64,000 nucleotides of DNA from Sporosarcina sp. 6E9 (GTDB taxonomy: Bacteria > Bacillota > Bacilli > Bacillales_A > Planococcaceae), in contig NZ_JAGEMN010000002.1 of the NCBI RefSeq assembly GCF_017921835.1, positions 210,495 through 274,494 of the forward strand, written 5' to 3'. The position numbers were made by a program, and so were the translations under genes. The notes under the pieces are model-generated. The model saw nothing but the letters and a program-made list of their open reading frames with translations. It did no database searches and had not been told where the DNA came from. Numbering within the stretch: position 1 is the stretch's first letter; every line of letters begins with the position of its first letter. This document shows, piece after piece, positions 1-8,940 of the stretch.

Positions 1-300
1 TACATCCAAATCCGCCTTATCGTACCACTCTTGGCTATTTTCCAAACTAATTCCTACGTCACCATTGATAATTGAACAGCCGAATGCCCCTCTATTATAA
101 TTTAGAATAATATTGAAGTAGTTATACAATGTAAATTGCATACTAAACATCGTATAAGAAGTATCCGTTTGTCCGAAGACTGAAAAACTTCCTACTCTAT
201 CCTGAAAATGTCCTTTAAGTGCATTTTTGACCTCATCTTTTATTATTTCGAACCCCTTACTTTGCAATCGAAAGTATCCTTTAGTGTCAACAGTAAACAT
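1..300 (-). CDS. Partial hypothetical protein, runs off left edge
   Basis: An uninterrupted frame of 100 codons runs leftward from an ATG at 298-300 to the window edge with no stop, so the C-terminus lies outside. The peptide starts MFTVDTKGYF and is mixed polar and aromatic, with no signal peptide or membrane segment. I recognise no family. No ribosome site is visible upstream of the ATG, and an in-frame TGA lies nine codons before it, so the gene may be a fragment that lost its start. It lies downstream of a T7SS toxin/immunity pair on the same strand, where orphan immunity or toxin modules often accumulate; an immunity role is only a guess. Confidence 0.5.
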   Translation of the reverse strand, partial: MFTVDTKGYFRLQSKGFEIIKDEVKNALKGHFQDRVGSFSVFGQTDTSYTMFSMQFTLYNYFNIILNYNRGAFGCSIINGDVGISLENSQEWYDKADLDV

Positions 301-528
301 TCTTGGTTTGTGATTAACAATGTTTCAACAATCCTAAGAACTAAAATATAAAAAAGTAAATAAATCCCAACAATCCCATACTATTTGTTGCGGCTTTGTT
401 GGTTCTTTCCTAAAAATCTATATACGATTTCTTTTAATAAATCGAACTACCTAATTGACTTATAAAATACAATGAACCATATAATCAAATAATCGAAAAA
501 AATAAATGAATATCCACCAAGATAATAC

Positions 529-789
529 CTACAAAAATAAGTTTGGATTTTTTGCTATTAACCTATTTAATGATTCTACTCTTGAAATGAAATTATCTAA
601 TGCTTCTTCTTGAGTTTTAAACTTCTTAATCCCCGCTGGAGTTCCACGCTCCGATGTCGCAAACACTTCGTAATCAGATCCATTTTTTATAATTCCAACA
701 TTATTCGGCTCATAATTTGGTGCTTCAAAAAGTTTATAATTTGTTAGTCCTTTTTCAACAAGAATTCTTTTCACTTCTTCGTATTTCAT
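529..789 (-). CDS. Small immunity-protein candidate for the TNT toxin
   Basis: An 86-aa soluble acidic protein begins 11 nt after the toxin stop codon, with AGGAGG seven bases before its ATG, so the two are surely cotranscribed. Position and size fit the cognate immunity protein of a polymorphic toxin. The pattern (an N-terminal helix, a central strand region around EVFATSERGTPAG, then a helix with EEALDNFISR) resembles the Imm59 family as I remember it, but I could not search. It would protect the producer by binding the NAD-degrading toxin in the cytosol. The immunity role is inferred from context; the family name is tentative. Confidence 0.6.
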   Translation of the reverse strand: MKYEEVKRILVEKGLTNYKLFEAPNYEPNNVGIIKNGSDYEVFATSERGTPAGIKKFKTQEEALDNFISRVESLNRLIAKNPNLFL

Positions 790-800
790 TGAATGTCCTC

Positions 801-2669
801 CTAAAGTGATTTTAATAACCCCAGACCCTCTAACATACTTGTTGGTAAAGGTAATTGATATTGAATTCCTCCACCTACAGCACCGAACCCTGGTGCAATT
901 TCTCCTTTTTGTATCTTCAGGTCATCGAATGATAAACCCCAAAAATTCATATAGTCATCAATGTCATTCCGAAGTTCAATCCTCGGACTCGCATCATAAT
1001 AACTTTTTATGTTGCTAAAATCTCCTGTAATTTCATATTGATGGTATTTAGAAGCGTCTTCTATATATGGCAAGGAGCGCTGGTCATATGAAAATGGAGT
1101 ACCACCATCAACTGGTGAGGTAAATCTGCCATCAGATGGACCATATCTATCAATAACTTCCCCAACTTTTGGAACGTATGAATCCTTAATTGGTTCACTT
1201 AATTTATCTAGTTTAAACCCGTCGTTAGGCACTTGAGACCAATCTATTTTACCATCAGATGTTAAAACTCTCGAATCCTTCGGAACTTGTACTTCGACAG
1301 GCCATTTTCCTGTTTTTACATATTCATCTGCTAATTTAGCGTCAATATTCTTTAAATAGTTATGCAAGTCCGTACTAGAGCATTTTGTTTGTTTCAACAG
1401 ATCATCCAAATGCCTCCCAGTTCCGCTTCCTACCTTACCATCAACATTCAAGCCCTCAATCTTGCGTAACTTATCCTTTATGGCATTCTCCAAGAAATGC
1501 GTGTTCTCAGCGGGAATATGCACGGTACCGAGTTGGTCTGTTGCTAGTCCCATTTGGCGGTTCGGGAAAATGTTTTTGACAGCGGTTACGCTGGTATCTG
1601 CTAGTTTTCCAGCATCTACCCCACGTTTTAACAATTGGACTTGCACTTCTTTGGATGTATCTTTTATCGCTGCTCCCGCACTTTTCAAACGTGTAGTCGC
1701 TTGTTTCCCCGCAGTTACGACCATGTCATCCACATGTTTCAGGCTAGTTTGGAGACTGGCTTTCACACTGGACTTTACCCCCAGCTGTCCAAGGTCTCCA
1801 CCTAGGTTGGCGGTTCTAACTGCACCACTAAATCGTTTAATTCCCACAGCCCCGGGAACAAGATCTAACGGACTGAGCGCACCCCTTAACCAACGTTCTG
1901 TTGTTCCTAACTCTCGACCAGATACCCAGTCTTCCCCGGATATGGCGGATTTCAATTCTAATGAACCATACACTGCGCCCAAAGCCAATCCAGCTGGCGG
2001 ACAAACGATTGCGACGCCTACAATGACTACGAGTGCCGCAATATTTACCCAAAACTCTTTGTTTTCTTGTGTGTCCCGAATTGATTCATAGCCAAAAGCT
2101 CGCGTGTTTAATATTCCCATTTGGTACTCTTCTCGCGTGATATCCTGATCAGCATTCAGTTGTTTCCACGCTTCGTATTCCAATTTCATTTGTTCAGCGT
2201 AAAAGCTATCACCACTAAACAAATCATCCAAACCAACCTCTGTTTTGAGTACTTCCGTTGATTCATACGAGCCTGGAAGATGAACGATTTTCGTGACACC
2301 AATTCGATTTTTTGTCTTGTAATTCGAAATGGATAATTGCTGCACTTCTGCAACGAACGCGTCAATATCTTCATAGAACGGCTGATCAATTGTCCGGTCA
2401 ACGATATCGCCGACCTTCCCGGTAAACCGATGCAGGACCTTAAAATCTTCAAATAAACTTTGATAGGTTTTTGCCCTATCCGTATGTTTGAATGATATGA
2501 CGCCGTCACTGTCATATTTTGCGATCGCCGATTCAGCGTCCTCTAAATTGGAACTAATATCTTTTAAATCGTCAATCATACCTTTTCCATACACGCCTAG
2601 CCCAATAAGATTACCGATACTTGATTTCATCTTTTCCCAGTCTGCCGGGACATATTTTACATCCATCAC
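801..2669 (-). CDS. T7SS effector with C-terminal TNT (NAD-glycohydrolase) toxin domain
   Basis: A 622-aa polymorphic toxin. Residues about 70-200 match the later part of LXG/YeeF-type effectors (RTIDQPFYEDIDAF, ISNYKTKNRIG, EYEAWKQLN). Residues about 208-275 hold a hydrophobic stretch and a pre-toxin TG-like segment (SGEDWVSGRELGTTERWLRG). The last 120 residues carry TNT hallmarks: VIDRYGPSDGRFTSP, TPFSYDQRSLPY, YHQYEI, GFGAVGGGIQYQLP. TNT domains hydrolyse NAD(P)+; I take the Gln of GGGIQY as the catalytic glutamine. The N-terminus before the FYEDIDAF block is only about 90 residues, shorter than a full LXG domain. The start is GTG at 2669 (GGAG seven bases upstream) or ATG at 2666. It lies at the distal end of the secretion operon, followed by the immunity candidate. 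Confidence 0.85.
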   Translation of the reverse strand: MMDVKYVPADWEKMKSSIGNLIGLGVYGKGMIDDLKDISSNLEDAESAIAKYDSDGVISFKHTDRAKTYQSLFEDFKVLHRFTGKVGDIVDRTIDQPFYEDIDAFVAEVQQLSISNYKTKNRIGVTKIVHLPGSYESTEVLKTEVGLDDLFSGDSFYAEQMKLEYEAWKQLNADQDITREEYQMGILNTRAFGYESIRDTQENKEFWVNIAALVVIVGVAIVCPPAGLALGAVYGSLELKSAISGEDWVSGRELGTTERWLRGALSPLDLVPGAVGIKRFSGAVRTANLGGDLGQLGVKSSVKASLQTSLKHVDDMVVTAGKQATTRLKSAGAAIKDTSKEVQVQLLKRGVDAGKLADTSVTAVKNIFPNRQMGLATDQLGTVHIPAENTHFLENAIKDKLRKIEGLNVDGKVGSGTGRHLDDLLKQTKCSSTDLHNYLKNIDAKLADEYVKTGKWPVEVQVPKDSRVLTSDGKIDWSQVPNDGFKLDKLSEPIKDSYVPKVGEVIDRYGPSDGRFTSPVDGGTPFSYDQRSLPYIEDASKYHQYEITGDFSNIKSYYDASPRIELRNDIDDYMNFWGLSFDDLKIQKGEIAPGFGAVGGGIQYQLPLPTSMLEGLGLLKSL

Positions 2670-2670
2670 A

Positions 2671-3009
2671 TCACAGCTCCAGTTTAGCGAAGATTTGTTG
2701 GGCTATAGCGGCGTCAGCCTCCATCATCGTATTCAATATATCAATGACCAATGTCTGGGCACGAACATAATTATCTTGAAGATCCATCACTTTTGCATTT
2801 GCTTCTGCGTATACTTCCATAGCTTTTTTAGCTTTTCCCTCAGAATAATATTTTATCTGTCCTAATTTTTCTGTATTAGGTGTCACATTACTTTCCAATT
2901 CAGTAATAATCTCTTGCAGATAATTAAAGATTGTAATCATCTCATCAGAATTGATGTTAATTAATGAGGATGAGCCGCCTCCGTTACTCATAACCATTGC
3001 ATTAGCCAT
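2671..3009 (-). CDS. Small helical T7SS-associated protein, possible toxin partner
   Basis: A 112-aa protein starting MANAMVMSNGGG. I chose the ATG at 3009 because AAGGAGGC lies eight bases upstream and it begins one base after the previous stop; a longer frame to 3048 would overlap the upstream gene. Residues 28-110 look like a long helical hairpin (EMITIFNYLQEIITELE, then AEANAKVMDLQDNYVRAQ), the shape of WXG100 and LXG partner proteins, but there is no WXG. It ends just before the toxin start, so it may bind the toxin N-terminus and aid targeting. That role is inference; I recognise no named family. Confidence 0.75.
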   Translation of the reverse strand: MANAMVMSNGGGSSSLININSDEMITIFNYLQEIITELESNVTPNTEKLGQIKYYSEGKAKKAMEVYAEANAKVMDLQDNYVRAQTLVIDILNTMMEADAAIAQQIFAKLEL

Positions 3010-3010
3010 A

Positions 3011-3709
3011 TTATCGTGCCTCCTTGTAAGGGAATTCCATCTCATCAAATAATATTTTCAAAAACCAATACTGACTTGCATGATAATAGTTTTTATTAAC
3101 GGGATCTACCATAATTAACTTTTCATTTTTCGTGAAGATAAGCCATTGCTGATAATAAGCTGGATTGGAGATGTCTCTAGGTTCCTCGTCTAAATGAAAA
3201 TACTCCAGATTCATGAACATACTTTCCGGTTCAAATTTCTCTATTTCTCGCCTTTCATGATTGGACAGCTTTTCTTTCAAAAAAGACTTTTCTACTTCTT
3301 CAGGTTCTCTAAGTACAACAGGAAACTTTTCACCCAACATGCTTAACACAAGTGCTTTTGAGACAACGAATAATTGATAAGTTCTGTTTTCCTCTAATTC
3401 TAATAAAACAATCAACTCATCAACATCCTGTTCTCGAAACGCAAACATTAAGTTATTAATCCGCACATATTTTTTGCTTTGATGGTAATACTCAATTGCC
3501 TGAATAACTGGTGCCCCGCCGTCTGTTATTTTTCCATCCGCGGATAATATTCCTTTTTCTATTAATCGGTTATGCGCTTCTTCGAATACCTCTTCACCTT
3601 TTAATTGAAATACTTGTTTCTCAGGCAATCCGAAAAGTACATTCCCCCCAAATGCTGCAGCGAGTAAATATAATTCAACTACGTTAAACGTATCCGTTGA
3701 CGTTTGCAT
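3011..3709 (-). CDS. DUF5081-like T7SS accessory protein
   Basis: A 232-aa soluble protein in the effector cassette of the secretion operon. Length, position between a YwqI-like protein and the toxin, and the mixed alpha/beta pattern fit DUF5081 proteins of Bacillus and Listeria T7SS loci, thought to be EspG-like chaperones; this assignment is from context and memory. It begins with leucine-rich VVELYLLAAAFGGN, where secretion chaperones often place dimer helices, and has no signal peptide or membrane segment. Its ATG shares one base with the TAA of the gene before it (TAATG), implying translational coupling. Likely role: cytosolic chaperone keeping the toxin or its partners export-competent. 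Confidence 0.6.
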   Translation of the reverse strand: MQTSTDTFNVVELYLLAAAFGGNVLFGLPEKQVFQLKGEEVFEEAHNRLIEKGILSADGKITDGGAPVIQAIEYYHQSKKYVRINNLMFAFREQDVDELIVLLELEENRTYQLFVVSKALVLSMLGEKFPVVLREPEEVEKSFLKEKLSNHERREIEKFEPESMFMNLEYFHLDEEPRDISNPAYYQQWLIFTKNEKLIMVDPVNKNYYHASQYWFLKILFDEMEFPYKEAR

Positions 3710-4008
3710 TATAAATTTCTCACTTCCTGTACGGCACTATCCCGTTTAAAATCGTCGACATAGCGCTCTAAGTTATTTAATGCTTTTGTTTGTTTTTCAA
3801 CTGCGGAAGTTATGTCCTTATGATACAGTTGAATAATTTCTAGGTAAGTTAAAAAATTATCCCTGGATTTTCCGCTCCATTTGGCGGAGTGGACGTAACC
3901 AGCAAGTTTTTCACAACTTTCATAAGTCTTTTTCACAGAGGCTTCTATTGCTTTCGCCGCAACCTGTGCTTCATTTAATTTAGCGCCATCTATTTTAACG
4001 GCCTCCAT
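3709..4008 (-). CDS. YwqI-like (DUF5344) WXG100-type T7SS partner protein
   Basis: A 99-aa helical protein with the WXG turn KWSGKSRDNF at residues 44-53, which joins two amphipathic helices as in ESAT-6-like proteins. Length and context match DUF5344 (B. subtilis YwqI), encoded next to YwqH and an LXG toxin. The ATG at 4008 has GGAG seven bases upstream and overlaps the end of the preceding gene by 14 bases. Such small proteins bind the helical N-terminus of LXG toxins to build the export signal recognised by EssC. It probably travels with, or chaperones, the TNT toxin. Confidence 0.75.
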   Translation of the reverse strand: MEAVKIDGAKLNEAQVAAKAIEASVKKTYESCEKLAGYVHSAKWSGKSRDNFLTYLEIIQLYHKDITSAVEKQTKALNNLERYVDDFKRDSAVQEVRNL

Positions 4009-4381
4009 CGCGTCGCTCCTCTCTTTCTTTACGTTCTTTTTCCGCCTTTGCTTCGGCTTCTCTGATAGCTAGATTCTTATAATATACATACCGCTGATAG
4101 GCTTGGTTACTAGCACTATTTAGTTCACTTCTTTTTTGTTTTTCTTCGCTAAAGTGTTTATTTAACTTTCTATTCAATTCCTCGCGTTTTGGATCAAAAT
4201 CATTCGATGGTATTTTGAAATTAGATAGACTTGGAACAGAGCTAATATAACTTGAATAGGAGGATTCAGCTTGAGCAACCTTTTTATTATGTTCCTTTAA
4301 CGCATCTTGCAAGCTTTTGTATAAATCGTAATAGTTATCTCTTTTCTTCTCAGTTTCCGTTCTAAAAAGCCAACTGAACAC
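3995..4381 (-). CDS. YwqH-like (DUF5082) T7SS accessory protein
   Basis: A 128-aa strongly helical, charged protein whose second half is a Lys/Glu-rich coiled coil (REAEAKAEKERKEREERRD). Size, composition and position directly after essC and before a YwqI-like gene match DUF5082 (B. subtilis YwqH). The start is GTG at 4381, with only a weak purine stretch upstream. Together with its neighbours it probably forms the targeting complex of the toxin. No membrane segment or signal peptide is present. Family assignment rests on pattern and neighbourhood. Confidence 0.7.
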   Translation of the reverse strand: MFSWLFRTETEKKRDNYYDLYKSLQDALKEHNKKVAQAESSYSSYISSVPSLSNFKIPSNDFDPKREELNRKLNKHFSEEKQKRSELNSASNQAYQRYVYYKNLAIREAEAKAEKERKEREERRDGGR

Positions 4382-4405
4382 AAGTGCTCACTTCTTTCTT
4401 TCAAA

Positions 4406-7400
4406 TTAAAATGGCGCTACAATTTTAATTTCCTCTGCATTTCCATGTTTAATGTAATAGGCTTCATATGGTTCTAAGTGTTTCTCTTTGTACGATCGAT
4501 TCATCACTTCTAGTATGTTTTGATCCGCAATTCTACCAATTAACACACCAACTTTTTGTTTTTTCAACACCGTTGAAATATCATCGTATAGTCTATCGAT
4601 TGCACCATGCGCAGCACCTATAACAAAGTAAATGCCCATTCTTGCTCCACCTTCAATTAACTTCGCTAATGTTTCTTGACTTGTAAGTGAGACTTCGTCA
4701 ATGACAAACGAGACATCCGTAATAAAAGTAATCATTGGGCGTACTTCTTTTAGAAAATCATTGATGGTTGCGTGACCGTCAGTTGCTGCCTGAACTTCGC
4801 GAAATGCATCTTCTCTCGTTTCAAAAAGATTTTGTAACCGTTCTAAGAAAACATCTATTTCTCCACTATCTTTTGCATATAAATCCACATTCTCTTTAAA
4901 TGCGCCAAATCTTGTTGATGCATTATCAATCAGGCCTATGTCAATAAGTTCGTTACTGGCGATACTTCCAATGAGTGTTACAAAAGTGTTTTCAACAGTA
5001 TCGAGTAAATCGCCTAATATTAATGTAGTTTGATCTTTTACAACACTTAGCTCGACCGGCTCTACATCTTCCATATCCACCGCAAATGGGATTCCACCAC
5101 TTGCAATCATCGCTTTTGTCTTCTGCTTTTCCATAAATTCAGTGAAGGAGATAATCTCAGGTACCATCGGAATTGGTAATGGTAATTTGCCTTTCCAAGC
5201 GCTTACCATCTCCCTGCTTTCGCGTTGAATTTCTTCAATAATTTCTAAAGTTTCCTCGCCTTTTACAGGTAATGCTGTTTGAAAAACTGTCGGTTGTTCG
5301 ATTTTTACTAATCCCCGTCCCGGTACTTCTTCAATCGTTAATGAGGTTCTACCAACTATGCTTCTCGGTTCCGTTTCATCAATCATGTAGAGTGAAATTT
5401 GATTTTTTATATTTGAAAGCAATGGGAGTCGCATCGCATTTTGACGACCTGCACTAATTGACAAATGGATGCCGACACTTCCACCTTCTCTAGCGATTTG
5501 AGCGGTAATTTGTTCGAATTCTTCATTAAACGAGGCATCTCTCGCTGAATCTATCGTATCGATGATTAACAATATGGTCGGAACTTCTTCTCCACTTGCA
5601 CGCTCATACATATGAATGTTTGCTACACCATATTGACTTAGTTTTTGCTTCCGTTCTTTTAAATCTTTTCCTAAGCGACGAATCAGTTTTCTCAATTTAA
5701 CTTCTTCATCTACCATTATCGTATCAGCAACATGCGGTAAATCTTTTAACGGAAGCAATCCGTTTGTGCCTAAATCGATTAAATAAATATGTAATCTCTC
5801 TGGGCTGTGTTGTCTTGCTAAATCCATCGTAATTGACTGAAGGAAGGTTGACTTTCCGAATCCTGGGCTTGCAAATACCGCCAAATGACCGTCTTTAGAA
5901 AAGTTTATGGAAAGTGGTTCTTGTGCTTGCATTTCCGGTATGTCTAGTAATCCTATTGTTGCATCAAGCGGTTTTTTCTCCTCGTACCAAGCCGTCACAT
6001 AACTGACCTCGTGCAAGTCTGGAAGAAAGATTTTTTCTTCCAATGGAGGTAACCAAGGTTTCGGTAGCTGCTCAATTTTCTGTGCCGTTGTATATTGGTC
6101 GATATAGTCAATGACAGCATCAAGCTCTGTTGGAATCATTTCAATTTCTTTTTTATTCCCAAAACCACTTAAGTCTTCTGACAAAATATCATATTGACCC
6201 AAATCATTAATGGCGTAGACAGTTGTATCTACTAACTCTTGGTCTTCTTTTTCAGGAATATAATCTGCCCCGCTCCATGCGCTTTGAAATAGTTCATAGA
6301 TTTCGTTATTCCCGACTTGTAAATAGGCCCGGCCAGGCAATGTAATTTCTGCTGCATCGGGTGTTTTTAATATTTCATTGGAGTCGCTCGCGTCTTGAAC
6401 TTTAAGTGCCAGTTTGAACTTAGAGTTCGACCATATTTGGTCATCGACGACACCGCTTGGCTTTTGTGTCGCTAGAATTAAGTGAATCCCAAGTGAACGA
6501 CCAATACGGGCTGTTGAGACAAGCTCTTTCATGAAATCGGGTTGCTCTGATTTAAGTTCGGCGAATTCATCGGAGATTAAAAATAAATGCGGCATTGGTT
6601 CGCTCGCTTCGCCTTGTTTAAAGAGCTTCTGGTATTGATTGATATGGTTGACGTCATGTTCTCCAAATAGGCGTTGTCGCTTTTGCAATTCCGCTTTAAT
6701 AGACGCTAATGCACGCATCGATTGTGCGCCGTCCAGGTTCGTAATCGTTCCCATTAAATGCGGTAAATCTTTAAATAAGTTCGCCATTCCGCCGCCTTTA
6801 TAGTCAATAAGGAGAAACCCGACTTCATAAGGGTGGAAGTTCACCGCGAGAGAAATAATATAACTTTGAATGATTTCTGATTTACCGGATCCAGTTGTCC
6901 CTGCCACCAAACCATGTGGTCCATGGGCTTTTTCGTGTAAATTCAAGTTGACAAGATCATTTTTTCCGCGTAACCCTAATGGAACCGCTAGACTTTTATA
7001 GGTTTCGTTTCGTGCCCAGCGCACGGCTAGTCCAAGTTCTTCTACTTTTTCTACGCCGTACATTTCAAGGAATGTCACGCTTTCTGGAATCGAGTTTTTC
7101 AGGCTTTGTAAATGATTCAGCGGTGCTAATGCTCTTGAAACGTCTTCTTTATTGAAACCTGTAGGAAAATGGTCGAGCGTGAAATTACGATTGACGAGTT
7201 CGGCTTGTTCTAAAATGATATTCCCGTTTTTCGCATCACGAATATCGATCACGGTCTTCACATGCTCCGGCAGTGATTGCATTACTTCTTGAACAAACAC
7301 CAGTGAAACACCAAGTTCGGTCGGGTCTTCATTGAAAAACTCCATGACAATATGATCTAATATCATTTTTTCATCTGTTATCAAGACTACATAATGAGGT

Positions 7401-8914
7401 GAAAAATACATTTTTTCGTTTTTATTCCCTTTTTCATCAATGCCTTGCTTTCGTTCTTTCAGGATTTGATAGAATGAGTTTAGTACTTGATCACGGGAAC
7501 GTTCATGGTAAACAAATCCTCGAACATTAGTCGCCTGAATGCTTGCATGAGGCAACCAGCGCATCCAATCCCATTCCGCCTTCTCTTCTTCTGGAAATAT
7601 CGTGATGAATTGTAGGTCGTGGTAACTATGGAATAACGCCGTTTGCATAACCAATAATTGTAATTGTTCCAATACAAGACCGCGTTGGCCGATATAACCA
7701 ACCGGACCATTCACTAAATCCGTCACGATGGGAACATCTACTAATCTCAAATATTGCGAACGAAGATCACGTGCCGCATCCACCAGTTCATCTTTTTCTA
7801 GCGTAAATTCCTCATCACTGAAATCGAGTTCAAAACTCGAATCGATTTGACCTAAACCCACACGATACGTTAAAAAATCATGATGAAACATTGTCTTTTC
7901 ATACGTTCGCGCATGGACGCTTAATGCCATGTCTCGTATTTTTTCGATTTTAGGATAGTGATAGTTCAGCGCGTGACGTTGCTCTTCACTCGCGCTATAT
8001 AATTCCTTTGTTTTTGTCTTTATATATTCACGGTATTTAACATCGCGTTCCTTTGTATCGATACGGTATTGTTTCAAACTTTTCACATAGGCCATTATTG
8101 AATAAATGACCGTAACGACCGTCATCGAAAGCATAACCAGTATAAAAATTCCATTCGCTCTAAAAAACGACACAAGTATCATTGCAGCGATCATAACAAG
8201 TGGCGGAACAATCATGCGTCCAAGCTGTTCACTCGGCTTGGACGGCTTGCTAGACGGTTTTGCAATAGCGATTTTCTCTTCAGGCTCACGGTATATAATC
8301 CGCGGAGAGCGATGAAAATCGGGATAATCCTCACCAAACTCGTTTGCTTTTTCCATCAGTCGGGCTAATTTTGTTGTCACGTGATTTTCGCCTGCAAGAA
8401 ATTGTATGTCATCGCTACCGATTTGAATGAGCACACCATCTACATAAAGCTGGTCGCCTGGTTCAAGCATCACACTTCCAATTACAAGAGAGTGGTTATG
8501 ATATACTCGGCCGCTGAATACTTTTAGTTCATATGCCTCTTCAAGTTGTGTACGACTGAATAAGAAATCGACAGTGCTGTTCTGGATTTTCACTTCATCA
8601 TAATCATTTGGACCGAACGTTAAATTATAAGTTGAAGCAATGTCATAAATTGCCCACTCATTTGCTTCAAGTAAATAAAAGTTCATATCATAACTTGAAA
8701 CATCTTTTGTTACCTGGTCGTTCGGCTTCAATAGTTCTTCTCCAAGAAAACAAGATTCCCCGTCCCATTTTATCGAAAGTTGAGTTTCCATACCTAAAAA
8801 GGTCACAGTGTCGGACCAATTACCGCCAACTGTCACCGACTTTGATTCGCCTGATGGCAGTTGGATTTTATGAAGTTCTTTTTTATAGTTAAGCATTAAT
8901 ATGTGTTGTGCCAT
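4406..8914 (-). CDS. essC: Type VII secretion ATPase EssC
   Basis: A 1502-aa FtsK/SpoIIIE-family motor of T7SSb. Residues 1-200 form two FHA-like domains. Two membrane helices follow at about 230-285 (LVMIAAMILVSFF, IFILVMLSMTVVTVIYSIMA). P-loop domain 1 has GTTGSGKSE near residue 670, with DYKGGGMA and a Walker B-like LFLISDEFAEL. Domain 2 has SPGFGKSTF near 1018. A third domain near 1310 has lost the Walker A consensus (ILGDLLDTVENT), as is usual in EssC. The ATG at 8914 (AGGAGGA upstream) is preferred to one at 8941 that overlaps the essB stop. It powers and selects export of EsxA and the toxin complex; its C-terminus normally sets effector specificity, and the effector cassette follows immediately. 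Confidence 0.95.
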   Translation of the reverse strand: MAQHILMLNYKKELHKIQLPSGESKSVTVGGNWSDTVTFLGMETQLSIKWDGESCFLGEELLKPNDQVTKDVSSYDMNFYLLEANEWAIYDIASTYNLTFGPNDYDEVKIQNSTVDFLFSRTQLEEAYELKVFSGRVYHNHSLVIGSVMLEPGDQLYVDGVLIQIGSDDIQFLAGENHVTTKLARLMEKANEFGEDYPDFHRSPRIIYREPEEKIAIAKPSSKPSKPSEQLGRMIVPPLVMIAAMILVSFFRANGIFILVMLSMTVVTVIYSIMAYVKSLKQYRIDTKERDVKYREYIKTKTKELYSASEEQRHALNYHYPKIEKIRDMALSVHARTYEKTMFHHDFLTYRVGLGQIDSSFELDFSDEEFTLEKDELVDAARDLRSQYLRLVDVPIVTDLVNGPVGYIGQRGLVLEQLQLLVMQTALFHSYHDLQFITIFPEEEKAEWDWMRWLPHASIQATNVRGFVYHERSRDQVLNSFYQILKERKQGIDEKGNKNEKMYFSPHYVVLITDEKMILDHIVMEFFNEDPTELGVSLVFVQEVMQSLPEHVKTVIDIRDAKNGNIILEQAELVNRNFTLDHFPTGFNKEDVSRALAPLNHLQSLKNSIPESVTFLEMYGVEKVEELGLAVRWARNETYKSLAVPLGLRGKNDLVNLNLHEKAHGPHGLVAGTTGSGKSEIIQSYIISLAVNFHPYEVGFLLIDYKGGGMANLFKDLPHLMGTITNLDGAQSMRALASIKAELQKRQRLFGEHDVNHINQYQKLFKQGEASEPMPHLFLISDEFAELKSEQPDFMKELVSTARIGRSLGIHLILATQKPSGVVDDQIWSNSKFKLALKVQDASDSNEILKTPDAAEITLPGRAYLQVGNNEIYELFQSAWSGADYIPEKEDQELVDTTVYAINDLGQYDILSEDLSGFGNKKEIEMIPTELDAVIDYIDQYTTAQKIEQLPKPWLPPLEEKIFLPDLHEVSYVTAWYEEKKPLDATIGLLDIPEMQAQEPLSINFSKDGHLAVFASPGFGKSTFLQSITMDLARQHSPERLHIYLIDLGTNGLLPLKDLPHVADTIMVDEEVKLRKLIRRLGKDLKERKQKLSQYGVANIHMYERASGEEVPTILLIIDTIDSARDASFNEEFEQITAQIAREGGSVGIHLSISAGRQNAMRLPLLSNIKNQISLYMIDETEPRSIVGRTSLTIEEVPGRGLVKIEQPTVFQTALPVKGEETLEIIEEIQRESREMVSAWKGKLPLPIPMVPEIISFTEFMEKQKTKAMIASGGIPFAVDMEDVEPVELSVVKDQTTLILGDLLDTVENTFVTLIGSIASNELIDIGLIDNASTRFGAFKENVDLYAKDSGEIDVFLERLQNLFETREDAFREVQAATDGHATINDFLKEVRPMITFITDVSFVIDEVSLTSQETLAKLIEGGARMGIYFVIGAAHGAIDRLYDDISTVLKKQKVGVLIGRIADQNILEVMNRSYKEKHLEPYEAYYIKHGNAEEIKIVAPF

Positions 8915-8940
8915 CTTGCTCTTCCTCCTCAACCAAATCA

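Noticed and set aside
368..404. CCAACAA/TTGTTGG inverted repeat near the left end
   Set aside because: Long loop and no adjacent T-run; not convincing as a terminator of the immunity gene.
1462..2091. 209-codon open frame on the plus strand
   Set aside because: Antisense to the toxin gene; low-complexity shadow with no ribosome site or family match.
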